NCBI GenBank assembly: GCA_963920705.1 | Contig: OY987238.1 | Coordinates: 1,299,606 to 1,363,605, forward strand | Direction: 5' to 3' | DNA: 64,000 nucleotides | Origin: Odiellus spinosus | Taxonomy: Eukaryota > Arthropoda > Arachnida > Opiliones > Phalangiidae | Shown: positions 25,970-38,683 of the stretch, piece by piece | Numbering within the stretch: position 1 is the first letter of the stretch | Layout: each line of letters begins with the position of its first letter | Position numbers and translations under genes: made by a program | Notes under the pieces: generated by a model | Told to the model about the DNA's origin: nothing | Seen by the model: the letters and a program-made list of their open reading frames with translations, nothing else | The model's database searches: none

Positions 25970-27790
25970 CTTGGAAAATTTGTGAATCTATACTTCGAAA
26001 ATTTGTGAATCTATACTTGGGAAATTTGTAAATCTATACTTGGGAAATATGTGAATCTATACTTGGGAAATTGGTGGATATACTTGGGAAATTGGTGGAT
26101 CTATACTTGGAAAATTTGTGAATCTATACTTGGAAAATTTGTGAATCTATACTTGGGAAATTTGTGAATCTATACTTGGAAAATTTGTGAATCTATGCTT
26201 GGGAAATTTGTCAATCTATACTTGGGAAATTTGTGGATCTATACTTGGGAAATTTGTGAATCTATACTTGGGAAATTTGTCAATCTATGCTTGGGAAATT
26301 TGTGAATCTATACTTGGAAAATTTGTGAATCTATACTTGGGAAATTTGTGAATCTATACTTGGGAAATATGTGAATCTATACTTGGAAATTGGTGAATCT
26401 ATACTTGGGAAATTGGTGGATCTATACTTGGGAAATTTGTGAATCTATACTTGGAAAATTTGTGAATCTATATTTGGGAAATTTGTGAATCTATACTTGG
26501 AAAATTTGTGAATCTATACTTGGGAAATTTGTGAATCTATATTTGGAAAATTTGTGAATCTCTACTTGGGAAATTTGTGAATCTATACTTGGAAAATTTG
26601 TGAATCTATACTTGGGAAATTTTTGAATCTATACTTGGGAAATTTGTGAATCTATACTTGGAAATTGGTGAATCTATACTTGGGAAATTGGTGGATCTAT
26701 ACTTGGGAAATTGGTGGATCTATACTTGGGAAATTTGTGAATCTATACTTGGGAAATTTGTGAATATATATTTGTGAAATTTGTGAATCTCTACTTGGGA
26801 AATTTGTGAATCTATACTTGGGAAATTTGTGAATATATATTTGGGAAATTTGTGAATCTCTACTTGGAAAATTTGTGAATCTATACTTGGAAAATTTATG
26901 AATCTATACTTCGAAAATTTGTGAATCTATACTTGGGAAATTTGTAAATCTATACTTGGGAAATATGTGAATCTATACTTGGGAAATTGGTGGATATACT
27001 TGGGAAATTGGTGGATCTATACTTGGAAAATTTGTGAATCTATACTTGGAAAATTTGTGAATCTATACTTGGGAAATTTGTGAATCTATACTTGGAAAAT
27101 TTGTGAATCTATGCTTGGGAAATTTGTCAATCTATACTTGGGAAATTTGTGGATCTATACTTGGGAAATTTGTGAATCTATACTTGGGAAATTTGTCAAT
27201 CTATGCTTGGGAAATTTGTGAATCTATACTTGGAAAATTTGTGAATCTATACTTGGGAAATTTGTGAATCTATACTTGGGAAATATGTGAATCTATACTT
27301 GGAAATTGGTGAATCTATACTTGGGAAATTGGTGGATCTATACTTGGGAAATTTGTGAATCTATACTTGGAAAATTTGTGAATCTATATTTGGGAAATTT
27401 GTGAATCTATACTTGGAAAATTTGTGAATCTATACTTGGGAAATTTGTGAATCTATATTTGGAAAATTTGTGAATCTATACTTGGAAAATTTGTGAATCT
27501 ATACTTGGAAAATTTGTGAATCTATACTTGGAAAATTTGTGACTCTCTACTTGGGAAATTTTTGAATCTATACTTGGGAAATTTGTGAATCTATACTTGG
27601 AAATTGGTGAATCTATACTTGGGAAATTGGTGGATCTATACTTGGGAAATTGGTGGATCTATACTTGGGAAATTTGTGAATCTATACTTGGGAAATTTGT
27701 GAATATATATTTGTGAAATTTGTGAATCTCTACTTGGGAAATTTGTGAATCTATACTTGGGAAATTTGTGAATATATATTTGGGAAATTT
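25970..27790 (+). repeat. 916-bp tandem duplication (HOR-D)
   Basis: The CTATGC-then-GTCAAT junction at 26195 recurs at 27111, an offset of 916 bp. Past the GACTCTCT monomer (27541, absent from the first copy) the offset becomes 939 bp, exactly one extra monomer. The order resembles part of HOR-C with the GTCAAT/GTGGAT/GTCAATCTATGC run retained. Confidence 0.84.
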
Positions 27791-28399
27791 GTGAATCTCT
27801 ACTTGGGAAATTTGTGAATCTATACTTGGAAAATTTGTGAATCTATACTTCGGAAATTTGTGAATCTATACTTGGGAAATTTGTAAATCTATACTTGGGA
27901 AATATGTGAATCTATACTTGGGAAATTGGTGGATATACTTGGGAAATTGGTGGATCTATACTTGGAAAATTTGTGAATCTATACTTCGGAAATTTGTCAA
28001 TCTATACTTGGGAAATGTGTGAATCTATACTTGGGAAATATGTGAAACTATACTTCGGAAATTTGTGAATCTATACTTGGGAAATTTGTGAATCTATATT
28101 TGGGAAATTTGTGAATCTATACTTGGAAAATTTGTGAATCTATACTTGGAAAATTTGTGAATCTATACTTGGAAAATTTGTAAATCTCTACTTGGGAAAT
28201 TTGTGAATCTCTACTTGGGAAATTTGTGAATCTATACTTGGAAAATTTGTGAATCTATGCTTGGGAAATTTGTGAATCTATACTTGGAAAATTTGTGAAT
28301 CTATACTTGGAAAATTTGTGAATCTATACTTCGAAAATTTGTGAATCTATACTTGGGAAATTTGTAAATCTATACTTGGGAAATATGTGAATCTATACT

Positions 28400-30740
28400 T
28401 GGGAAATTGGTGGATCTATACTTGGGAAATTTGTGAATCTATATTTGGAAAATTTGTGAATCTCTACTTGGGAAATTTGTGAATCTATACTTGGAAAATT
28501 TGTGAATCTATACTTGGAAAATTTGTGACTCTCTACTTGGGAAATTTTTGAATCTATACTTGGGAAATTTGTGAATCTATACTTGGAAATTGGTGAATCT
28601 ATACTTGGGAAATTGGTGGATCTATACTTGGGAAATTGGTGGATCTATACTTGGGAAATTTGTGAATCTATACTTGGGAAATTTGTGAATATATATTTGT
28701 GAAATTTGTGAATCTCTACTTGGGAAATTTGTGAATCTATACTTGGGAAATTTGTGAATATATATTTGGGAAATTTGTGAATCTCTACTTGGGAAATTTG
28801 TGAATCTATACTTGGAAAATTTGTGAATCTATACTTCGGAAATTTGTGAATCTATACTTGGGAAATTTGTAAATCTATACTTGGGAAATATGTGAATCTA
28901 TACTTGGGAAATTGGTGGATATACTTGGGAAATTGGTGGATCTATACTTGGAAAATTTGTGAATCTATACTTCGGAAATTTGTCAATCTATACTTGGAAA
29001 ATTTGTGAATCTATACTTGGGAAATTTGTGAATCTATATTTGGGAAATTTGTGAATCTCTACTTGGGAAATTTGTGAATCTATACTTGGAAAATTTGTGA
29101 ATCTATACTTCGGAAATTTGTGAATCTATACTTGGGAAATTTGTAAATCTATACTTGGGAAATATGTGAATCTATACTTGGGAAATTGGTGGATATACTT
29201 GGGAAATTGGTGGATCTATACTTGGAAAATTTGTGAATCTATACTTCGGAAATTTGTCAATCTATACTTGGGAAATGTGTGAATCTATACTTGGGAAATA
29301 TGTGAAACTATACTTGGGAAATTTGTGAATCTATACTTGGAAAATTTGTGAATCTATACTTGGAAAATTTGTGAATCTCTACTTGGGAAATTTGTGAATC
29401 TCTACTTGGGAAATTTGTGAATCTATACTTGGAAAATTTGTGAATCTATGCTTGGGAAATTTGTAAATCTATACTTGGGAAATATGTGAATCTATACTTG
29501 GGAAATTGGTGGATCTATACTTGGGAAATTTGTGAATCTATATTTGGAAAATTTGTGAATCTCTACTTGGGAAATTTGTGAATCTATACTTGGAAAATTT
29601 GTGAATCTATACTTGGAAAATTTGTGACTCTCTACTTGGGAAATTTTTTAATCTATACTTGGGAAATTTGTGAATCTATACTTGGAAATTGGTGAATCTA
29701 TACTTGGGAAATTGGTGGATCTATACTTGGGAAATTGGTGGATCTATACTTGGGAAATTTGTGAATCTATACTTGGGAAATTTGTGAATATATATTTGTG
29801 AAATTTGTGAATCTCTACTTGGGAAATTTGTGAATCTATACTTGGGAAATTTGTGAATATATATTTGGGAAATTTGTGAATCTCTACTTGGGAAATTTGT
29901 GAATCTATACTTGGAAAATTTGTGAATCTATACTTCGGAAATTTGTGAATCTATACTTGGGAAATTTGTAAATCTATACTTGGGAAATATGTGAATCTAT
30001 ACTTGGGAAATTGGTGGATATACTTGGGAAATTGGTGGATCTATACTTGGAAAATTTGTGAATCTATACTTCGGAAATTTGTCAATCTATACTTGGAAAA
30101 TTTGTGAACTATACTTGGGAAATTTGTGAATCTATATTTGGGAAATTTGTGAATCTCTACTTGGGAAATTATTGAATCTATACTTGGAAAATTTGTGAAT
30201 CTATACTTCGGAAATTTGTGAATCTATACTTGGGAAATTTGTAAATCTATACTTGGGAAATATGTGAATCTATACTTGGGAAATTGGTGGATATACTTGG
30301 GAAATTGGTGGATCTATACTTGGAAAATTTGTGAATCTATACTTCGGAAATTTGTCAATCTATACTTGGGAAATGTGTGAATCTATACTTGGGAAATATG
30401 TGAAACTATACTTGGGAAATTTGTGAATCTATACTTGGAAAATTTGTGAATCTATACTTGGAAAATTTGTGAATCTCTACTTGGGAAATTTGTGAATCTC
30501 TACTTGGGAAATTTGTGAATCTATACTTGGAAAATTTGTGAATCTATGCTTGGGAAATTTGTAAATCTATACTTGGGAAATATGTGAATCTATACTTGGG
30601 AAATTGGTGGATCTATACTTGGGAAATTTGTGAATCTATATTTGGAAAATTTGTGAATCTCTACTTGGGAAATTTGTGAATCTATACTTGGAAAATTTGT
30701 GAATCTATACTTGGAAAATTTGTGACTCTCTACTTGGGAA
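28400..30740 (+). repeat. 1,099-bp higher-order repeat (HOR-E)
   Basis: GACTCTCT occurs at 28527, 29626 and 30724. The first spacing is 1,099 bp (48 monomers less 5). The second is 1,098 bp because a GTGAACTATAC monomer near 30104 has lost one base. TGTCAATC at 28981 recurs at 30080. The order after GTCAATC (TTGGAAAATT, then an AATCTATATTTGGG series) returns at 32552 and 35570, so relatives of this HOR also seed the next block. Confidence 0.87.
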
Positions 30741-30742
30741 AT

Positions 30743-30765
30743 TTTTGAAAATATAGTTGGGAAAT
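30743..30765 (+). repeat. Atypical monomer at a HOR junction
   Basis: In place of GAATCTATACTT this monomer reads GAAAATATAGTT, with three substitutions in 12 bases, while length stays in register. It lies where the 1,099-bp order stops and an order beginning with GTAAAT starts. It may mark an old exchange point; I see no other element here. Confidence 0.7.
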
Positions 30766-32479
30766 TTGTAAATCTATACTTGGGAAATATGTGAATCTAT
30801 ACTTGGGAAATTGGTGGATATACTTGGGAAATTGGTGGATCTATACTTGGAAAATTTGTGAATCTATACTTGGAAAATTTGTGAATCTATACTTGGGAAA
30901 TTTGTGAATCTATACTTGGAAAATTTGTGAATCTATGCTTGGGAAATTTGTCAATCTATACTTGGGAAATTTGTGGATCTATACTTGGGAAATTTGTGAA
31001 TCTATACTTGGGAAATTTGTGAATCTATACTTGGGAAATATGTGAATCTATACTTGGAAATTGGTGAATCTATACTTGGGAAATTGGTGGATCTATACTT
31101 GGGAAATTTGTGAATCTATACTTGGAAAATTTGTGAATCTATATTTGGGAAATTTGTGAATCTATACTTGGAAAATTTGTGAATCTATACTTGGGAAATT
31201 TGTGAATCTATATTTGGAAAATTTGTGAATCTCTACTTGGGAAATTTGTGAATCTATACTTGGAAAATTTGTGAATCTATACTTGGAAAATTTGTGACTC
31301 TCTACTTGGGAAATTTTTGAATCTATACTTGGAAAATTTGTGAATCTATACTTGGAAATTGGTGAATCTATACTTGGGAAATTGGTGGATCTATACTTGG
31401 GAAATTGGTGGATCTATACTTGGGAAATTTGTGAATCTATACTTGGGAAATTTGTGAATATATATTTGTGAAATTTGTGAATCTCTACTTGGGAAATTTG
31501 TGAATCTATACTTCGGAAATTTGTGAATCTATACTTGGGAAATTTGTAAATCTATACTTGGGAAATATGTGAATCTATACTTGGGAAATTGGTGGATATA
31601 CTTGGGAAATTGGTGGATCTATACTTGGAAAATTTGTGAATCTATACTTCGGAAATTTGTCAATCTATACTTGGGAAATGTGTGAATCTATACTTGGGAA
31701 ATATGTGAAACTATACTTCGGAAATTTGTGAATCTATACTTCGGAAATTTGTGAATCTATACTTGGGAAATTTGTGAATCTATATTTGGGAAATTTGTGA
31801 ATCTATACTTGGAAAATTTGTGAATCTATACTTGGAAAATTGGTGAATCTCTACTTGGAAAATTTGTAAATCTCTACTTGGGAAATTTGTGAATCTCTAC
31901 TTGGGAAATTTGTGAATCTATACTTGGAAAATTTGTGAATCTATGCTTGGGAAATTTGTGAATCTATACTTGGAAAATTTGTGAATCTATACTTGGAAAA
32001 TTTGTGAATCTATACTTCGAAAATTTGTGAATCTATACTTGGGAAATTTGTAAATCTATACTTGGGAAATATGTGAATCTATAGTTGGGAAATTGGTGGA
32101 TCTATACTTGGGAAATTTGTGAATCTATATTTGGAAAATTTGTGAATCTCTACTTGGGAAATTTGTGAATCTATACTTGGAAAATTTGTGAATCTATACT
32201 TGGAAAATTTGTGACTCTCTACTTGGGAAATTTTTGAATCTATACTTGGGAAATTTGTGAATCTATACTTGGAAATTGGTGAATCTATACTTGGGAAATT
32301 GGTGGATCTATACTTGGGAAATTGGTGGATCTATACTTGGGAAATTTGTGAATCTATACTTGGGAAATTTGTGAATATATATTTGTGAAATTTGTGAATC
32401 TCTACTTGGGAAATTTGTGAATCTATACTTGGGAAATTTGTGAATATATATTTGGGAAATTTGTGAATCTCTACTTGGG
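30766..32479 (+). repeat. Satellite with HOR-C/D-like order
   Basis: GACTCTCT markers at 31296 and 32213 (917 bp apart) are embedded in an order resembling HOR-C: GTCAAT, GTGGAT, the 22-bp and GGTGGATC run, then AATATATATTTGTG. A GGTGAATCTCTAC monomer near 31841 and ATAGTTGGG near 32082 are private. No gene is present. Confidence 0.72.
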
Positions 32480-35400
32480 AAATTGGTGGATATACTTGGG
32501 AAATTGGTGGATCTATACTTGGAAAATTTGTGAATCTATACTTCGGAAATTTGTCAATCTATACTTGGAAAATTTGTGAATCTATACTTGGGAAATTTGT
32601 GAATCTATATTTGGGAAATTTGTGAATCTCTACTTGGGAAATTTGTGAATCTATACTTGGAAAATTTGTGAATCTATACTTCGGAAATTTGTGAATCTAT
32701 ACTTGGGAAATTTGTAAATCTATACTTGGGAAATATGTGAATCTATACTTGGGAAATTGGTGGATATACTTGGGAAATTGGTGGATCTATACTTGGAAAA
32801 TTTGTGAATCTATACTTCGGAAATTTGTCAATCTATACTTGCTAAAAATGTGTGAATCTATACTTGGGTAATATGTGAAACTATACTTGGGAAATTTGTG
32901 AATCTATACTTGGAAAATTTGTGAATCTATACTTGGAAAATTTGTGAATCTCTACTTGGGAAATTTGTGAATCTCTACTTGGGAGATTTGTGAATCTCTA
33001 CTTGGGAAATTTGTGAATCTATACTTGGAAAATTTGTGAATCTATGCTTGGGAAATTTGTAAATCTATACTTGGGAAATATGTGAATCTATACTTGGGAA
33101 ATTGGTGGATCTATACTTGGGAAATTTGTGAATCTATATTTGGAAAATTTGTGAATCTCTACTTGGGAAATTTGTGAATCTATACTTGGAAAATTTGTGA
33201 ATCTATACTTGGAAAATTTGTGACTCTCTACTTGGGAAATTTTTGAATCTATACTTGGGAAATTTGTGAATCTAAACTTGGAAATTGGTGAATCTATACT
33301 TGGGAAATTGGTGGATCTATACTTGGGAAATTGGTGGATCTATACTTGGGAAATTTGTGAATCTATACTTGGGAAATTTGTGAATATATATTTGTGAAAT
33401 TTGTGAATCTCTACTTGGGAAATTTGTGAATCTATACTTGGGAAATTTGTGAATATATATTTGGGAAATTTGTGAATCTCTACTTGGGAAATTTGTGAAT
33501 CTATACTTGGAAAATTTGTGAATCTATACTTCGGAAATTTGTGAATCTATACTTGGGAAATTTGTAAATCTATTTTTGGGAAATATGTGAATCTATACTT
33601 GGGAAATTGGTGGATATACTTGGGAAATTGGTGGATCTATACTTGGAAAATTTGTGAATCTATACTTCGAAAATTTGTGAATCTATACTTGGGAAATTTT
33701 TAAATCTATACTTGGGAAATATGTGAATCTATACTTGGGAAATTGGTGGATCTATACTTGGGAAATTGGTGGATCTATACTTGGAAAATTTGTGAATCTA
33801 TACTTGGAAAATTTGTGAATCTATACTTGGGAAATTTGTGAATCTATACTTGGGAAATTTGTGAATCTATACTTGGGAAATTTGTGGATCTATACTTGGG
33901 AAATTTGTGAATCTATACTTGGGAAATTTGTGAATCTATACTTGGAAAATTTGTGAATCTATACTTGGGAAATTTGTGAACTATACTTGGGAAATATGTG
34001 AATCTATACTTGGAAATTGGTGAATCTATACTTGGGAAATAGGTGGATCTATACTTGGGAAATTTGTGAATCTATACTTGGAAAATTTGTGAATCTATAT
34101 TTGGGAAATTTTTGAATCTATACTTGGAAAATTTGTGAATCTATACTTGGGAAATTTGTGAATCTATATTTGGAAAATTTGTGAATCTCTACTTGGGAAA
34201 TTTGTGAATCTATACTTGGAAAATTTGTGAATCTATACTTGGAAAATTTGTGAATCTCTACTTGGGAAATTTTTGAATCTATACTTGGGAAATTTGTGAA
34301 TCTATACTTGGAAATTGGTGAATCTATACTTGGGAAATTGGTGGATCTATACTTGGGAAATTGGTGGATCTATACTTGGGAAATTTTTGAATCTATACTT
34401 GGGAAATTTGTGAATATATATTTGTGAAATTTGTGAATCTCTACTTGGGAAATTTGTGAATCTATACTTGGAAAATTTGTGAATCTATACTTGGAAAATT
34501 TGTGACTCTCTACTTGGGAAATTTTTGAATCTATACTTGGGAAATTTGTGAATCTAAACTTGGAAATTGGTGAATCTATACTTGGGAAATTGGTGGATCT
34601 ATACTTGGGAAATTGGTGGATCTATACTTGGGAAATTTGTGAATCTATACTTGGGAAATTTGTGAATATATATTTGTGAAATTTGTGAATCTCTACTTGG
34701 GAAATTTGTGAATCTATACTTGGGAAATTTGTGAATATATATTTGGGAAATTTGTGAATCTCTACTTGGGAAATTTGTGAATCTATACTTGGAAAATTTG
34801 TGAATCTATACTTCGGAAATTTGTGAATCTATACTTGGGAAATTTGTAAATCTATTTTTGGGAAATATGTGAATCTATACTTGGGAAATTGGTGGATATA
34901 CTTGGGAAATTGGTGGATCTATACTTGGAAAATTTGTGAATCTATACTTCGAAAATTTGTGAATCTATACTTGGGAAATTTTTAAATCTATACTTGGGAA
35001 ATATGAGAATCTATACTTGGGAAATTGGTGGATCTATACTTGGGAAATTGGTGGATCTATACTTGGAAAATTTGTGAATCTATACTTGGAAAATTTGTGA
35101 ATCTATACTTGGGAAATTTGTGAATCTATACTTGGGAAATTTGTGAATCTATACTTGGGAAATTTGTGGATCTATACTTGGGAAATTTGTGAATCTATAC
35201 TTGGGAAATTTGTGAATCTATACTTTGAAAATTTCTGAATCTATACTTGGGAAATATGTGAATCTATACTTGGAAATTGGTGGATATACTTGGGAAATTG
35301 GTGAATCTATACTTGGGAAATTGGTGGATCTATACTTGGGAAATTGGTGGATCTATACTTGGGAAATTTGTGAATCTATACTTGGGAAATTTGTGAATAT

Positions 35401-37490
35401 ATATTTGTGAAATTTGTGAATCTCTACTTGGGAAATTTGTGAATCTATACTTGGGAAATTTGTGAATATATATTTGGGAAATTTGTGAATCTCTACTTGG
35501 GAAATTGGTGGATATACTTGGGAAATTGGTGGATCTATACTTGGAAAATTTGTGAATCTATACTTCGGAAATTTGTCAATCTATACTTGGAAAATTTGTG
35601 AATCTATACTTGGGAAATTTGTGAATCTATATTTGGGAAATTTGTGAATCTCTACTTGGGAAATTTGTGAATCTATACTTGGAAAATTTGTGAATCTATA
35701 CTTCGGAAATTTGTGAATCTATACTTGGGAAATTTGTAAATCTATACTTGGGAAATATGTGAATCTATACTTGGGAAATTGGTGGATATACTTGGGAAAT
35801 TGGTGGATCTATACTTGGAAAATTTGTGAATCTATACTTCGGAAATTTGTCAATCTATACTTGGGAAATGTGTGAATCTATACTTGGGAAATATGTGAAA
35901 CTATACTTGGGAAATTTGTGAATCTATACTTGGAAAATTTGTGAATCTATACTTGGAAAATTTGTGAATCTCTACTTGGGAAATTTGTGAATCTCTACTT
36001 GGGAAATTTGTGAATCTCTACTTGGGAAATTTGTGAATCTATACTTGGAAAATTTGTGAATCTATGCTTGGGAAATTTGTAAATCTATACTTGGGAAATA
36101 TGTGAATCTATACTTGGGAAATTGGTGGATCTATACTTGGGAAATTTGTGAATCTATATTTGGAAAATTTGTGAATCTCTACTTGGGAAATTTGTGAATC
36201 TATACTTGGAAAATTTGTGAATCTATACTTGGAAAATTTGTGACTCTCTACTTGGGAAATTTTTGAATCTATACTTGGGAAATTTGTGAATCTAAACTTG
36301 GAAATTGGTGAATCTATACTTGGGAAATTGGTGGATCTATACTTGGGAAATTGGTGGATCTATACTTGGGAAATTTGTGAATCTATACTTGGGAAATTTG
36401 TGAATATATATTTGTGAAATTTGTGAATCTCTACTTGGGAAATTTGTGAATCTATACTTGGGAAATTTGTGAATATATATTTGGGAAATTTGTGAATCTC
36501 TACTTGGGAAATTTGTGAATCTATACTTGGCAAATTTGTGAATCTATACTTCGGAAATTTGTGAATCTATACTTGGGAAATTTGTAAATCTATTTTTGGG
36601 AAATATGTGAATCTATACTTGGGAAATTGGTGGATATACTTGGGAAATTGGTGGATCTATACTTGGAAAATTTGTGAATCTATACTTCGAAAATTTGTGA
36701 ATCTATACTTGGGAAATTTTTAAATCTATACTTGGGAAATATGTGAATCTATACTTGGGAAATTGGTGGATCTATACTTGGGAAATTGGTGGATCTATAC
36801 TTGGAAAATTTGTGAATCTATACTTGGAAAATTTGTGAATCTATACTTGGGAAATTTGTGAATCTATACTTGGGAAATTTGTGAATCTATACTTGGGAAA
36901 TTTGTGGATCTATACTTGGGAAATTTGTGAATCTATACTTGGGAAATTTGTGAATCTATACTTGGAAAATTTGTGAATCTATACTTGGGAAATTTGTGAA
37001 CTATACTTGGGAAATATGTGAATCTATACTTGGAAATTGGTGAATCTATACTTGGGAAATAGGTGGATCTATACTTGGGAAATTTGTGAATCTATACTTG
37101 GAAAATTTGTGAATCTATATTTGGGAAATTTTTGAATCTATACTTGGAAAATTTGTGAATCTATACTTGGGAAATTTGTGAATCTATATTTGGAAAATTT
37201 GTGAATCTCTACTTGGGAAATTTGTGAATCTATACTTGGAAAATTTGTGAATCTATACTTGGAAAATTTGTGAATCTCTACTTGGGAAATTTTTGAATCT
37301 ATACTTGGGAAATTTGTGAATCTATACTTGGAAATTGGTGAATCTATACTTGGGAAATTGGTGGATCTATACTTGGGAAATTGGTGGATCTATACTTGGG
37401 AAATTTGTGAATCTATACTTGGGAAATTTGTGAATATATATTTGTGAAATTTGTGAATCTCTACTTGGGAAATTTGTGAATCTATACTTA
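32480..37490 (+). repeat. 3,020-bp tandem duplication
   Basis: About 32480-34490 recurs at 35500-37490. Marker pairs: AATTGGTGGATATA at 32481 and 35503 (offset 3,022), TATTTTTGGG at 33571 and 36591 (3,020), and AAATAGGTGG at 34041 and 37061 (3,020, counted at the AGG). The 2-bp change in offset is caused by CTTGCTAAAAATGTG near 32840, which has two extra bases relative to CTTGGGAAATGTG near 35861. Confidence 0.9.
33150..35227 (+). repeat. 1,282-bp tandem duplication nested in the block
   Basis: About 33150-33945 recurs at 34432-35227. Markers GACTCTCT (33222 and 34504) and TATTTTTGGG (33571 and 34853) both give an offset of 1,282 bp. The right copy carries ATATGAGAATC near 35002 and ends at a CTTTGAAAATTTCTG monomer near 35223. 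Confidence 0.87.
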
Positions 37491-38601
37491 GAAAATTTGT
37501 GAATCTATACTTCGGAAATTTGTGAATCTATACTTGGGAAATTTGTGAATCTATACTTCGGAAATTTGTGAATCTATACTTGGGAAATTTGTCAATCTAT
37601 ACTTGGGAAATTTGTGGATCTATACTTGGGAAATTTGTGAATCTATACTTCGGAAATTTGTGAATCTATATTTGGGAAATTTGTTAATCTATACTTGGAA
37701 AATTTGTGAATCTATACTTGGGAAATTGGTGGATCTATACTTGGGAAATTGGTGGATCTATACTTGGGAAATTTGTGAACCTATACTTGGGAAATTTGTG
37801 AATCTATACTTGGAAAATTTGTGAATCTATACTTCGGAAATTTGTCAATCTATACTTGGGAAATATGTGAATCTATACTTGGGAAATATGTGAATCTATA
37901 CTTCGGAAATTTGTGAATCTATACTTGGGAAATTTGTGAATCTATACTTCGGAAATTTGTGAATCTATACTTGGGAAATTTGTGAATCTATATTTGGGAA
38001 ATTTGTGAATCTATACTTGGAAAATTTGTGAATCTATACTTGGAAAATTTGTGAATCTATTCTTGGGAAATTTTTGAATCTATACTTGGGAAATTTGTGA
38101 ATCTATACTTGGAAAATTTGTGAATCTATACTTGGAAAATTTGTGAATCTATACTTCGGAAATTGGTGGATCTATACTTGGGAAATTGGTGGATCCATAC
38201 TTGGTAAATTTGTGAATCTATACTTGGGAAATTTGTGAATATATATTTGGGAAATTTGTGAATCTCTACTTGGGAAATTTGTGAATCTATACTTGGAAAA
38301 TTTGTGAATCTATGCTTGGGAAATTTGTGAATCTATACTTGGAAAATTTGTGAATCTATACTTGGAAAATTTGTGAATCTATACTTCGGAAATTTGTGAA
38401 TCTATACTTGGGAAATTTGTAAATCTATACTTGGGAAATATGTGAATCTATACTTGGGAAATTGGTGGATATACTTGGGAAATTGGTGGATCTATACTTG
38501 GAAAATTTGTGAATCTATACTTCGGAAATTTGTCAATCTATACTTGGGAAATATGTGAATCTATACTTGGGAAATATGTGAATCTATACTTCGGAAATTT
38601 G
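33832..38601 (+). repeat. 4.85-kb segmental duplication, copy 1
   Basis: Every marker in this segment recurs 4,852 bp downstream: AGGTGG at 34041/38893 and 37061/41913, GACTCTCT at 34504/39356 and 36242/41094, TATTTTTGGG at 34853/39705 and 36591/41443. Private changes such as ATATGAGAATC and CTTTGAAAATTTCTG are shared by both copies. The left edge is near 33832, where CTTGGGAAA here faces CTTGGAAAA in copy 2; the right edge is near 38601. Confidence 0.93.
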
Positions 38602-38683
38602 TAAATCTATACTTGGGAAATATGTGAATCTATACTTGGGAAATTGGTGGATATACTTGGAAATTGGTGGATCTATACTTGGA
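38602..38683 (+). repeat. Junction between the two 4.85-kb copies
   Basis: About 80 bp of GTAAAT, ATGTGAAT, GGTGGATATA and a shortened CTTGGAAATTGGTGG monomer separate the two segmental copies. Neither the left flank of copy 1 nor the right flank of copy 2 has this exact order, so it is the likely crossover footprint. Confidence 0.72.
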
